DNA from: Chroococcidiopsis sp. TS-821
GTDB taxonomy: Bacteria; Cyanobacteriota; Cyanobacteriia; Cyanobacteriales; Chroococcidiopsidaceae
Length of the DNA stretch: 64,000 bases
NCBI RefSeq assembly: GCF_002939305.1
Contig: NZ_MVDI01000015.1
Location: forward strand, 25,968-89,967
Direction of reading: 5' to 3'
Every line of letters begins with the position of its first letter. The stretch's first letter is position 1. The position numbers were made by a program, and so were the translations under genes. Of the stretch, positions 37,425-46,482 are shown piece after piece. A model generated the notes under the pieces. It worked only from the letters and a program-made list of their open reading frames with translations. It ran no database searches and had not been told where the DNA came from.

Positions 37425-37826
37425 TTAAAACAAAATACCGATAAACGCAATTACGCCAATAAAAACAAGCGCGATCGCAACAGTTAACGCTAATGAGCGA
37501 CGTGGGGTATAAAGATAATCTTCCTCGCGTTGGATGCGGGCAAGTTCTTGCTGATGCTCTATAGTTGCCACAATCATGGCATATGTTCCTAATGCAACAA
37601 AAGCTAAACCTAGAATTCGCGAAAATCGCACGGGATTGAAGTTTTCAGGAACTTGCAAGCTACGGATTGCACTGACGATGCGATCGATCCCAAATCCAAA
37701 GCTAATTAAAGCTAGACAAGTCCGAATCCATGCCATAAGTGTACGTTCAGCCGCAGCGCGGTTGCGTTCTTTGGCAAGTTCAGCTTGGATATTCGGTGCT
37801 TTGCGTGCCGGAAGCGGGTCATTCAT
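37425..37826 (-). CDS. DUF202 family membrane protein (second copy)
   Basis: A 133-residue paralog of the previous gene, with ELAKERNRAAAERTLMAWIR at residues 17-36 and three hydrophobic helices. An in-frame TTG lies two codons upstream, but the ATG at 37826 is preferred. Both copies are read in the same direction, so the pair probably arose by tandem duplication and may form a hetero-oligomer. The family role is unknown. Confidence 0.88.
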   Translation of the reverse strand: MNDPLPARKAPNIQAELAKERNRAAAERTLMAWIRTCLALISFGFGIDRIVSAIRSLQVPENFNPVRFSRILGLAFVALGTYAMIVATIEHQQELARIQREEDYLYTPRRSLALTVAIALVFIGVIAFIGILF

Positions 37827-37931
37827 TACCAATCAATTCGACTGCGGTCATTATTTTCTTTTATTTGAAACCGAATTTAGCCTGAGCAGTCATAAAAAGT
37901 TAAAGAACTCAGTTTAAAGATAGATTATTTT

Positions 37932-37946
37932 CCTGTTAATAACAGG
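37932..37946. promoter_or_regulatory. 15-bp palindrome in a divergent intergenic region
   Basis: CCTGTTAATAACAGG is a perfect 7-1-7 inverted repeat between the DUF202 gene and the transporter gene at 38068. It could be an operator for either. Confidence 0.35.
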
Positions 37947-38067
37947 TTAAAAAGTATTTCAAGTAACTTAGTACACTGAGTTAATTAAAGCACATAGTTT
38001 TGAAAAAGGGGAAGCTACTACTGCCAATGCCGATAAAAGCTACTGTAGAGCGTCAATCAGGAAAAAG

Positions 38068-39567
38068 ATGAGTAAAGCTGCTACGAAAACGACACGTCTT
38101 CCAGGGAAAGCAAATACCAGTATTTGGTCGCAGTTTGAAGCAAAGCGATCGCCGCCGCGCAAAACCTTACGCCCAGGACAATTCGGTTGGGTAGTAAACA
38201 CAGTAATTCCACTGAGTTTAACCATTGTAGCTGGTATCGCGGTTTTGTTACCAACCGATATAGAGTACTCAGCCCGCTTATCTTTATTTGCCTTCGCTCT
38301 CGCAGTGATTCTTTGGTCAACAACATCGTTGAATGCAGCTTACGTCGCACTCGCCGCCATGATGCTACTGATTTTGTTTGGTGGCATTTCCCAAGAACAA
38401 CTTTACGAAGCGCTAGCATCCGACGTTATTTGGCTGATGATCGGTGCTTTTATTTTAGGGGGAGCGGTACAGCAAACAGGCTTAGCTGCCAGATTAACAC
38501 AACTTGTGGTAGCAAAAGCGCAAAGTGTGGGCAGTATGTTTTGGTTGATGACAACAATGCTGATTCCGCTATCCTTTTTTATTCCTTCCACCTCTGGTAG
38601 GGCAGCGGTTGTGATTCCTGTTTTTCGCAGTATTGCCAGTGCGGCTGGCGATCGCCGCATTACACGCGGTTTAGCCTTGCTCATGCCCACGGTGATCTTA
38701 GTTTCCACAATTGCAACGCTGATTGGCGCAGGTTCGCACCTGATTGCGAATGACTTACTCCACCAAATTGCCGGAGTACGTTTGTCGTTTGCGCAATGGG
38801 TACTTTACGGTTTGCCGTTTGGAGTTGTCGCGAGTTATCTCTCGTGTTGGGTAATTATGCGGTTGTTTCTCGACAAAAAACGTCTCAGCCGCCGCCTGCA
38901 AGTGCCACTTGCTAAACGTAAACCTTTATCGCAGAAAGAATGGGTGACTTTAATTGTTGTTGCCATTATGGTTGCCCTCTGGCTAACTGAAAGCTGGCAC
39001 GGGTTTGAAATTGCGACTGTCACTGTTATCGGTGCGTTGATTTTAACTGCTCCTAGTGTTGGAGTATTAAAGTGGCAAGAAGGACTCAAAGCAGTTTCTT
39101 GGAACTTAATTATTTTTGTCGGTGCTGCCTTAATTCTCGGACGCGCTTTGATTGATACAGGTGCCGCACAATGGATTATCAATCAACTGTTTAACCTTAG
39201 TGGCATTGTCGGTGCAGAGTCACAGCTACTGATTTTAGTTGTACTTACCGTAATTTCGCTTACTTCGCATATTTATATGACATCGCACACTGCGAGGGCG
39301 GTTGCACTTGTACCTGCCATATTGTACCTCGCGAGTAGCTTGCAACTTAATCCAGCGGCGGTGTTGTTTATCAGTACGGTAGGTATGGACTACTGTTTGA
39401 CGTTTCCCGTGAGTTCTAAAGCGTTGTTGATGTTTCAAGAACTCGAAGGCGAAACATACAAGCCAACCGATTTACTGCGCCTGAGTTCAGTCATGCTGTT
39501 GATTCACTTTGGATTGATGGTGCTATTTTACTACGCCTATTGGCGCTGGATTGGTTTAAGTCTGTAA
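38068..39567 (+). CDS. SLC13/DASS family transporter
   Basis: A 499-residue permease with about twelve hydrophobic segments and a basic N-terminal tail of about 45 residues. The SLC13 family moves dicarboxylates, sulfate or other anions with Na+ or H+. Two SNT-like repeats are seen, FIPSTSGRAAVVIPVFR near residue 172 and LTSHIYMTSHTARAVALVP near 392, which hold the substrate and ions. The gene is separated by 12 bases from a sensor kinase and followed by glycerate kinase, which suggests a small organic acid such as glycerate as the substrate. Confidence 0.9.
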   Translation: MSKAATKTTRLPGKANTSIWSQFEAKRSPPRKTLRPGQFGWVVNTVIPLSLTIVAGIAVLLPTDIEYSARLSLFAFALAVILWSTTSLNAAYVALAAMMLLILFGGISQEQLYEALASDVIWLMIGAFILGGAVQQTGLAARLTQLVVAKAQSVGSMFWLMTTMLIPLSFFIPSTSGRAAVVIPVFRSIASAAGDRRITRGLALLMPTVILVSTIATLIGAGSHLIANDLLHQIAGVRLSFAQWVLYGLPFGVVASYLSCWVIMRLFLDKKRLSRRLQVPLAKRKPLSQKEWVTLIVVAIMVALWLTESWHGFEIATVTVIGALILTAPSVGVLKWQEGLKAVSWNLIIFVGAALILGRALIDTGAAQWIINQLFNLSGIVGAESQLLILVVLTVISLTSHIYMTSHTARAVALVPAILYLASSLQLNPAAVLFISTVGMDYCLTFPVSSKALLMFQELEGETYKPTDLLRLSSVMLLIHFGLMVLFYYAYWRWIGLSL

Positions 39568-39579
39568 GCAATACGATCT

Positions 39580-41049
39580 ATGAATCTACGACAGAAACTA
39601 TTAACGACATTTGGCGGACTCGCATTGCTGACATTAGTTTCCTCTGGTGTAACGCTATGGACGATCGCACAATGGCGAATTAGTAGCGAACAACTGCAAG
39701 GTCATTACCAACGCAGCTTACTTTTGCAGCGCGTGCGAGCAAACGCTTTTCGCGCGATTAAAGAAGTGCCAGACGCAATTACAGGTAACGATCCGGATGC
39801 GCGTCAAGAATTTGAATCATTCCTGCAACCAGTCGAGCAAGACTTTCAGCAGTGGTCGGCGTTAGCGCACAACAAGGCAGAACAGCAGGAAGTACAACAA
39901 GTTCGTCAAGCATACAATGTGCTAGTACAAAACGCTCGCAGAGTTTTTGATTTGGTAGACGCTGGGCGAATAACGGAAGCGTTGCAGTTTGCAGAAAACC
40001 CCCTCGAAGGAGATAACTTCGCCTCATTTCAGGCAGTGACAGAAGAAGCCGTTGCTTCCGACCGACAAAATCGTCAGATTATCAATGCGCAAGTGCAAAA
40101 TACACAACAAACCGCACAAGTCGCGCTGGCAATTGCTGCATTTGGGGCAATTTCGCTCATCCTCCTGCTTGCCGCTTATTTAGCTTCTGATTTATTTGCA
40201 CCTCTACGCGAAGTTGAATACGCCCTCAATGACGTATCGCGGGGTGATTTTCAGCGGCGCTTAGAAATCGAACGCGACGACGAACTTGGAACAATTAGTC
40301 ATGCTTTCAATCGCATGGTTGAAGCCGTGCAGAAGCGTCAACAAGTTGTCGGGTTGGCGGCGGTGAATGCTACTGATGATGATGGCGTCGCCGTTGATTG
40401 GCAAAATTTACCAGCCAGAGTAACGCTACATCGCTTGGTCACGCAGTTGCGATCGCGCGTCACGCAAATTAACCAAAACGGTGTCCATGACGGAAACACC
40501 CAAGTTCTTACCGAACAAAAGCAAGCCGTCGTCGATCAACTCGATCTTTTACTACAATCAGTTTCTCGTATTACCGAATTTGGTTTTCCTCTCGATCTCA
40601 ATCTGGCGCGTACCGATATTCGAGCATTACTGTACGAAGTACTGCAACGCTTCCAAGCCGAATTTGTCGAACAAGCCATTAGTATCGAAGTTGATATTAC
40701 CCCAGAAGTTAGCTATGTCGTTGTCGATCGCCTCAAGCTACGCGAGGCGCTAAGTGAGTTAGTGCGCAATGCGATCGCCGCATTACCAGAACAAGGTGGT
40801 CGCATCGGATTACGTACCAGTATTAGTTCTGATGGCACCGAGTTAGAGATTGAAGTCGCAGACAACGGTAAAGGCATTAAGCAGTCATTAATTGAAAGAT
40901 CGTTTTCCCTCGCTGCACAAGGAAAGCACTCTGGCGTAGGGTTAGCCCTCACCAAGTCAATTATCGAACAGCACGGCGGTGAAATCGCGATTACAGGCGA
41001 ACCAGGTCAAGGTACGTACGTACAGATTCGATTACCGTTACGCGAATAG
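39580..41049 (+). CDS. HAMP sensor kinase without a clear H-box
   Basis: A 489-residue membrane sensor. A transmembrane helix at about 7-30 and another near 180-205 enclose a helical periplasmic domain. A HAMP linker follows, about 205-260. The C-terminal ATPase domain shows the N box in SELVRNAIAALPE, ADNGKGI and HSGVGLAL. The segment where a phospho-acceptor H-box should lie (about 290-345) has no HELRTPL-like motif, only TLHRLVTQL. It is sandwiched between transporter and kinase genes with spacings of 12 and 47 bases, so it probably senses the transported compound or its transporter. Confidence 0.85.
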   Translation: MNLRQKLLTTFGGLALLTLVSSGVTLWTIAQWRISSEQLQGHYQRSLLLQRVRANAFRAIKEVPDAITGNDPDARQEFESFLQPVEQDFQQWSALAHNKAEQQEVQQVRQAYNVLVQNARRVFDLVDAGRITEALQFAENPLEGDNFASFQAVTEEAVASDRQNRQIINAQVQNTQQTAQVALAIAAFGAISLILLLAAYLASDLFAPLREVEYALNDVSRGDFQRRLEIERDDELGTISHAFNRMVEAVQKRQQVVGLAAVNATDDDGVAVDWQNLPARVTLHRLVTQLRSRVTQINQNGVHDGNTQVLTEQKQAVVDQLDLLLQSVSRITEFGFPLDLNLARTDIRALLYEVLQRFQAEFVEQAISIEVDITPEVSYVVVDRLKLREALSELVRNAIAALPEQGGRIGLRTSISSDGTELEIEVADNGKGIKQSLIERSFSLAAQGKHSGVGLALTKSIIEQHGGEIAITGEPGQGTYVQIRLPLRE

Positions 41050-41096
41050 TGACAAGGCAGTGTCTTGCCCAAAATACCTAGTAGGAGATTCAAAAC

Positions 41097-42251
41097 ATGA
41101 GTTTACGAATATTAATTGCCCCCTCTGGATTCAAAGAAAGTTTAGAAGCCGATCGAGTTGCTGATTGCATTGCCAATGGTGTTTTACGCGCCTTACCCGA
41201 TGCAGAAATTCAGAAAGCCCCCTTAGTTGATGGCGGCGAAGGTTTTACTAAAGGACTCGTCGCAGCGACAGGCGGTACGCTACACAACATAACCGTGACG
41301 GGACCTGTAGGACAACCTGTTGCTTCTCATTTTGGGTTTCTCGGTAACACTCAAGTCAAAACGGCTGTGCTAGAAATGGCAGCTGCTGCTGGATTGCGTT
41401 TAGTCCCGCCAGAAGTCCGCAATCCTCTTGTCACAACAACTTACGGCGTCGGCGAACTCATTAAAGCCGCCCTCGATCGCGGTGCCGAACGTATCCTTGT
41501 TGGTTGTGGTGATTCGGGTACAAATGACGGCGGTGCAGGAATGGCGCAAGCTTTAGGAATCCATTTTTTCGATACTGATGGTCAAGAATTAGGAACAGGT
41601 GGCGGCGAACTCGCCAAGTTGCAACGCATTGATTTACGCGATCGCGACCCGCGTTTGGAACACGTCAAAATTGATGTTGCCTGCAATTGGCACAATGTTC
41701 TGTGTGGCGATAAAGGCGTCGCCCGCGTATTTGGTCCGCAAAAAGGCGCATCGCCGGAGATTGTCGAACAATTAGCCCAAGCGCTTGATAATTATGCTGC
41801 GGTGATTGAAAGCCAAATGGGCATCGACGTCCGAGAAATGCCAGGAAGTGGCGCATCGGGTGGTTTGGGAACTGGATTGCACGTTTTTTTAGGTGCTACT
41901 CTTCACCCGCGATATGACATTGTCATGCAATATTTGGAACTTGATAGTTTACTGCAAAAAGCTGATTTGGTGATTACTGCTGAAGGTAGTATTGACTTTC
42001 AAACTCCACGCGGCAAAATTCCCGCAGAAGTTGCTCGACGTGCTAAAAATTATCAACTGCCCGTGATTGCTTTAGCTGGGACAATTGGTAAAGATGCAAC
42101 GGTAAATTTAGAGCATGGCATTGATTCATTTGAGAGCATTTTAGATGCACCGCGTACGTTAGACGATGCGATCGCACAGGCTCCTGAGTTAGTCACAAAT
42201 GCGGCTGAGCGGACGATGCGTTTATTACTCGTAGGGCAGCATCTTAAGTAG
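41097..42251 (+). CDS. Glycerate 2-kinase (GarK/GlxK family)
   Basis: A 384-residue kinase of the GarK/GlxK family. It converts D-glycerate with ATP to 2-phosphoglycerate. The N-terminal APSGFKESLEA, VDGGEGFTKGL near residue 43, GCGDSGTNDGGAGMAQALG near 137 and ITAEGSIDFQTPRGKIP near 293 are family marks. AGGAG precedes the ATG. Cyanobacteria normally use a different, plant-type glycerate 3-kinase in photorespiration, so this gene with its transporter points to use of external glycerate. It is the last of the three-gene run that starts at 38068. Confidence 0.95.
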   Translation: MSLRILIAPSGFKESLEADRVADCIANGVLRALPDAEIQKAPLVDGGEGFTKGLVAATGGTLHNITVTGPVGQPVASHFGFLGNTQVKTAVLEMAAAAGLRLVPPEVRNPLVTTTYGVGELIKAALDRGAERILVGCGDSGTNDGGAGMAQALGIHFFDTDGQELGTGGGELAKLQRIDLRDRDPRLEHVKIDVACNWHNVLCGDKGVARVFGPQKGASPEIVEQLAQALDNYAAVIESQMGIDVREMPGSGASGGLGTGLHVFLGATLHPRYDIVMQYLELDSLLQKADLVITAEGSIDFQTPRGKIPAEVARRAKNYQLPVIALAGTIGKDATVNLEHGIDSFESILDAPRTLDDAIAQAPELVTNAAERTMRLLLVGQHLK

Positions 42252-42340
42252 CATAGCAGGGTTCAGGCTTTTATTCTAGTCTTACTGTGAGCTTCGATCG
42301 CGTCCTAACTCTAGTGACTAGGGCTATATTTTGTACTAGA
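42249..42340 (+). repeat. Dispersed intergenic repeat, family A copy
   Basis: TAGCATAGCAGGGTTCAGG, TGAGCTTCGATCGCGTCCTAA and GTGACTAGGGCTATA match the 27578 copy in order. It begins at the stop codon of the glycerate kinase gene. Confidence 0.55.
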
Positions 42341-42386
42341 CCGTAATTGAAGAGATGCTTTTGACATAGCAAGGAAAGTAATTCTA

Positions 42387-42563
42387 TTACTCTACCTTGC
42401 CTTTAATCCCGATCTTTGACGACTGACCTCTACTATTGAACTTCGCTTGCAGTCGTTGACGCCACCCTTGGCGTTTGTCTAGGAGCAATGTTTCTTCTTC
42501 ATCAAATTGATACGCTAGCAAATACGCGGTGGTCAACCACTTGGACAAATCAGGTTGATGCAT
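42387..42563 (-). CDS. Small hypothetical protein
   Basis: A 58-residue, basic C-terminal, soluble-looking protein. The frame extends upstream to 42587, but the ATG at 42563 has AAAGGAG about 8 bases upstream and is the likely start. No motif or family is recognised. It lies 105 bases downstream of the SPFH gene on the same strand and could share its transcript. Confidence 0.6.
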   Translation of the reverse strand: MHQPDLSKWLTTAYLLAYQFDEEETLLLDKRQGWRQRLQAKFNSRGQSSKIGIKGKVE

Positions 42564-42667
42564 ATACTCCTTTACTGCATAAATCAATCATTATTTCTGT
42601 TAAATATTTAACAAAACATAGGAGAGAAATACCTCTCCTGTAGGATAGAAGTACAGTACAACGGTTA

Positions 42668-43498
42668 TTACTTGCTATTCGCTAAACTAGCAGCATCGAC
42701 ATTAATCAACGGTAGAGTACCATTACCGCTCATTACCGTAGGAAAACGACCGTCCCACTTTTCAATCGCTTGTTTTTGCAACAGTTCTGGCGTTAGAGTC
42801 AGCCTTTGCAGTCTTTGGGCTTCCGCTTGTCCTTTGGCGCGGTTGACTTCAGCGATCGCCTCTTTGGAAGCTTTCAAAGCGATAAATTCGGCTTGTTTTG
42901 CTTCTTGTTCAGCAATTTGTTTAGCTTCAATTGCTTTGCTAAACTCTGGCGAGAAGGCAAAATTCACAAGCGAAACATCATCAACAACAACCCCATAATG
43001 GGCTAAGCGACTTTCAAGTTGTTTGTCAATTTCTTCTTTGAGATCTGTTCTTTCAGTAATAATTTGTTCAGCCGTTTTTTTCGCCGTAGCTGCTTTTAAT
43101 ACTTCAGAAACAGCAGGAGTAATAATACCGGCAACAATTTGTTTTTCATCGCCAACTTGCTGATAAACTTTATTAACTCTAGCGGGATCGATATGCCAAT
43201 TTAGTGAAATTTCTGTGGTAATTTTCTGCAAATCTTTAGAAGCTGCATCTGCATTAAAACTACTTTCTTGTACGCGGACATTGATACTTCTAACAGTAGT
43301 CACAATTGGCATAATCGGGTGAATACCCTCATCTAAAACGGTATCTTGCACTTTACCAAATCGCATAACGACACCTCTTTCACCAGCATTAACGATGGCG
43401 AAAGGTTTAAAGACAACTGCTGCAAGTACAAGAGCAACACCACCTGTAAACAAAACTCCTGACTTGAGACTATCGATAGCACCAAATCTGGTTCGCAT
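42668..43498 (-). CDS. Prohibitin-like SPFH/Band 7 protein
   Basis: A 276-residue membrane-anchored scaffold. An N-terminal hydrophobic anchor lies at about residues 14-34, then the SPFH domain, about 36-200 (GERGVVMRFGKV, HPIMPIVTTVRSINVRVQ). A coiled-coil tail rich in EAKQ and glutamate repeats follows. Prohibitins form rings in the membrane and regulate FtsH-type proteases; an FtsH gene lies 24 kb away. The start ATG is followed directly by the anchor. Family length is normal. Confidence 0.92.
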   Translation of the reverse strand: MRTRFGAIDSLKSGVLFTGGVALVLAAVVFKPFAIVNAGERGVVMRFGKVQDTVLDEGIHPIMPIVTTVRSINVRVQESSFNADAASKDLQKITTEISLNWHIDPARVNKVYQQVGDEKQIVAGIITPAVSEVLKAATAKKTAEQIITERTDLKEEIDKQLESRLAHYGVVVDDVSLVNFAFSPEFSKAIEAKQIAEQEAKQAEFIALKASKEAIAEVNRAKGQAEAQRLQRLTLTPELLQKQAIEKWDGRFPTVMSGNGTLPLINVDAASLANSK

Positions 43499-43683
43499 AT
43501 TGTATGTTTGAGTAATTTAATAGCAAAAGTGAATAAATAAATAGAGTTTTTTGTTGCGCTGTTTTAGCAATAACTCACCCTTATAGAAGCTGAACTTATC
43601 TTCCGTTAATGTCCACTACAATTAGTATCGCCGCTATTTAGGAAAACCTCAAAAAGTATAATCAAAACTTTATAAATACTTTC

Positions 43684-44352
43684 ATGAAAATTCGCAAACA
43701 TCATTCTTGGGTACTCACAGTTGAAGAGGCGATCGCGCTTCAAGAAAAGTTAACAAAAGAGGTGATTACCGCAGACCAAATTCCGCAGCCAGTGCGGTAT
43801 GTTGCTGGGGTAGATATGGGGTTTGAATCTGCTGGAACAATCAGTCGCGCCGCTGTAGCCGTATTGAGTTTTCCAGCGTTGCAATTGCAAGAGTATGCGA
43901 TCGCGCGCCGCCCGACATCGTTTCCCTATATACCAGGATTGCTATCGTTTCGTGAAATTCCTGCTTTACTCGATGCCTTGGAAAAAATTAATACTACACC
44001 AGATTTAATTCTCTGCGATGGTCAAGGAATCGCGCATCCGCGCCGTTTAGGGATTGCCTCGCATTTAGGGTTAATTTTAGATATGCCAACGATTGGCGTT
44101 GCGAAATCTTTGTTGGTTGGTAAACATCAAGAAGTACCGAATATCAAAGGCAGTTGGCAACCGATAATCCATCGTAAAGAAACGATTGGGGCAGCCTTAC
44201 GAACGCGTGTAGGTACAAAGCCAGTGTATATTTCGAGTGGTCATCGCGTAAGTTTACCAACAGCAATTGATTATGTTTTGCAATGTACGCCAAAATACCG
44301 CTTACCAGAAACGACGCGAATTGCCGATAAGTTAAGTAAGAGTGATGATTAA
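43684..44352 (+). CDS. nfi: Endonuclease V
   Basis: A 222-residue DNA repair nuclease. It nicks DNA one base 3' of deoxyinosine, formed by adenine deamination. The catalytic aspartate lies in VAGVDMGF near residue 43, and the second acidic site in LILCDGQGIAHPRRLGIASH near 109. The conserved YIPGLLSFREIP and KPVYISSGHRVSL segments are present. Length is normal for the family. It stands alone on the plus strand. Confidence 0.95.
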   Translation: MKIRKHHSWVLTVEEAIALQEKLTKEVITADQIPQPVRYVAGVDMGFESAGTISRAAVAVLSFPALQLQEYAIARRPTSFPYIPGLLSFREIPALLDALEKINTTPDLILCDGQGIAHPRRLGIASHLGLILDMPTIGVAKSLLVGKHQEVPNIKGSWQPIIHRKETIGAALRTRVGTKPVYISSGHRVSLPTAIDYVLQCTPKYRLPETTRIADKLSKSDD

Positions 44353-44436
44353 CACTTTATTGATATTGATAAAGTTGGTGCGATTTGGAGACTTAGAGAA
44401 GCCCCCTACCACTACTACATCGCCCACACGTGAGGA

Positions 44437-44480
44437 ACTTTAGCCTCATATAAATCTAAATTCTGACCTCTGCTATACAA
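44437..44480 (-). repeat. Dispersed intergenic repeat, family A fragment (minus strand)
   Basis: The reverse complement reads TGTATAGCAGAGGTCAG at its start, like the 27578 copy, followed by diverged sequence. It lies between the endonuclease V gene and the AMIN gene. Confidence 0.45.
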
Positions 44481-44585
44481 TTAGCTGAATGCTTGATAAC
44501 AAACTTCTTTCGTTAAAGAGATTTAAGGTTTTGCGACTGAGATTGCCTCTAAAATCCAAAAGTGACAAGCTAGCCAACTCGGAAA

Positions 44586-45677
44586 ATGAATAGGCGATAT
44601 TTGGGTAACGAGCGTTTAGGAAGTCGATTGAGTTTGATACCGTTGATGGGGTTAGTGACAATAGTCGCTGTAGAAAGTGGCACAAAGCCTGCATCTCCTG
44701 CTGCAACTTTATCAGGTTGGCGCTTCGATCCGGCGGCAAATCAGTTAGAAATTACGCTAGAGGCGAAAACAACACCTAACTACTTTTTGCTCGATCAGCC
44801 GTTAAGAATTGTTCTTGATTTACCGAATACGCAGTTAGGAAAAGTCGCGACACAACAAGATTATACTGGGGCAGTTCGTCAAATTCGCGTTTCGCAGTTT
44901 GATAAAAATGTCACTCGGATTGTTTTAGAACTTGCGCCCGATACTGTTTTAAATACAGGGCAAATGGTGCAACTACAACGCACAACACCACAAGCGGATA
45001 GCGGCGATCGCTGGGTATTACGTCCCCAAATTGCGCGTCAAACGTCACTTCCTACCACACTACCGCCTGCAACATTTCCTGGTTCTCAACAGCCCGTCGT
45101 CAGCGTACCACCCGTACCCAACGAACAAATTATTGATTTTGGGCAACCGCTACCCACAACTGCACCAAGCGTGACACCGCCAACTCCCCCCAGCAATGTT
45201 ACAGCACCTGTTATCGTTGTACCTGCAAGTCCTGCACCACTTCCTAATACGGCTTTACCCAACACGGCGATGTTGAGTAGACAGTCACCCGATGTCCTAT
45301 TACTCGCAGGGACAAGGCTTAATCTCCGCTACGCTGGTGAATCACCATTACTTCTCAAAGCAGGCGTTCCCCAACCTGCAAAAATGGTTCTCGCAGAGGA
45401 TGTTCGGAATCGCAATTTAAATGCTCAAAGTGTCGTTATCGATAATTTAATCGCCCCCGCCGGTACGACAGTGATGGGAGAATTTAAAACTGATACTCGT
45501 GGTAGTCGCTTTGTGGCGCAGGCGATCGCGCTTCAAGGTCAAAATTTGCCGCTAGCAGCTGAATCAGATGTTCTCGACGCCGCTGATAAAGTTGCTGCTT
45601 ACGCGACAACGATAGAACCAGGCAAAATTGTCCAAGTTCGCTTAACTCAAGATCTCATAAAACTGGAAAGTGATTAG
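44586..45677 (+). CDS. AMIN-domain envelope protein
   Basis: A 363-residue exported protein with an N-terminal hydrophobic helix (about 13-30). The AMIN domain occupies about residues 40-140 (WRFDPAANQLEITLEA and NVTRIVLELAPDT). AMIN domains place cell-wall enzymes and secretin complexes at the septum or peptidoglycan. A proline- and threonine-rich linker follows at about 155-235. The C-terminal 100 residues, with IAPAGTTVMGEFKTDTRGSR, look like the beta-barrel tail of TrbI/VirB10-like proteins, an inference by eye. It is a probable envelope-spanning structural protein. Confidence 0.85.
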   Translation: MNRRYLGNERLGSRLSLIPLMGLVTIVAVESGTKPASPAATLSGWRFDPAANQLEITLEAKTTPNYFLLDQPLRIVLDLPNTQLGKVATQQDYTGAVRQIRVSQFDKNVTRIVLELAPDTVLNTGQMVQLQRTTPQADSGDRWVLRPQIARQTSLPTTLPPATFPGSQQPVVSVPPVPNEQIIDFGQPLPTTAPSVTPPTPPSNVTAPVIVVPASPAPLPNTALPNTAMLSRQSPDVLLLAGTRLNLRYAGESPLLLKAGVPQPAKMVLAEDVRNRNLNAQSVVIDNLIAPAGTTVMGEFKTDTRGSRFVAQAIALQGQNLPLAAESDVLDAADKVAAYATTIEPGKIVQVRLTQDLIKLESD

Positions 45678-45713
45678 TAACCTAGACAATCAATAGCGTA
45701 CTTTTTGAGGTCG

Positions 45714-45770
45714 GGTAATAGGTAATGGGATGAGCAACATTATTACCAATTACCAATTACCAATTACCAA
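45714..45770. repeat. Family B repeat with tandem heptamer ATTACCA
   Basis: GGTAATAGGTAAT at 45715-45726 faces four tandem ATTACCA units (45742-45769), so the arms can pair. It lies between convergent genes and may act as a bidirectional terminator. Confidence 0.7.
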
Positions 45771-45803
45771 CTTTGTCATTACGTTTATTTTTTACCCACT
45801 TAA

Positions 45804-46331
45804 CTAAAATCTTTCTGACTCTTGTGGTGCAACTGTACCAGGTTGATTGAGATAGTAGTTCTTAGCCGCATCGTTTTGATAAACACAGCTAATTTCGGGC
45901 GAACTACCCAAGTCACCTGTAAAGGCAAATGTATTCATGCGGTTCTTACAATCGCGTACTTGTTGCGATGTGACTAGGTTGCGTTGTTCTAAAATTGCCC
46001 AGTTGTTAGTACGTAACACGCATCCAGGGCGTAAACTTGGCTGCGCTACGTAAACGTTAAAAGGGTTGAGCGAGACAAATAAACGCGTGTCCATGACCAT
46101 TGCGCTAGCACCAAATTGAACGCACAATTGAGGATTAGGGGCACTTTGATCGATAAATTCCCTTGAGGCTACGTTGGAAGGACTGAGTGTTGTTGTAGAA
46201 CTGAACGCAATGCCAATGCCAATTCCTAAAATAAAAACCCCTGCTAAGACAAACATTGAGGTTAAGTTAAATGCTGTCGATACAAAGCCAGGAGATTTAG
46301 TTTCAGGAGTTTTAGTATATTTACGTTTCAT
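45804..46331 (-). CDS. DUF3172 domain-containing protein
   Basis: A 175-residue protein with one N-terminal transmembrane helix (about residues 22-45) and a lumenal or periplasmic domain with four cysteines (about residues 69, 104, 127 and 149). It matches the cyanobacterial DUF3172 family by FINPNVYVAQPSLRPGC-like and AILEQRNLVT segments. The function is unknown. It converges on the AMIN gene across the repeat. Confidence 0.9.
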   Translation of the reverse strand: MKRKYTKTPETKSPGFVSTAFNLTSMFVLAGVFILGIGIGIAFSSTTTLSPSNVASREFIDQSAPNPQLCVQFGASAMVMDTRLFVSLNPFNVYVAQPSLRPGCVLRTNNWAILEQRNLVTSQQVRDCKNRMNTFAFTGDLGSSPEISCVYQNDAAKNYYLNQPGTVAPQESERF

Positions 46332-46482
46332 CTTTGCTCGGTTATGCCAGTAACTAATATAGTATGACGATCTTATTCTTGGAATAGTTTAGGGCAAGCG
46401 AGGTGCTTGTACTAGGTGCGCGAGATGCACTGTTTTTACATTAGATGTACATTAATTAACACAACTTTTTGTTTCAACAACA

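Noticed and set aside
44473..44739. A minus-strand frame overlapping the start of the AMIN gene
   Set aside because: It runs opposite the clear AMIN start and has no recognised motif or start signals.
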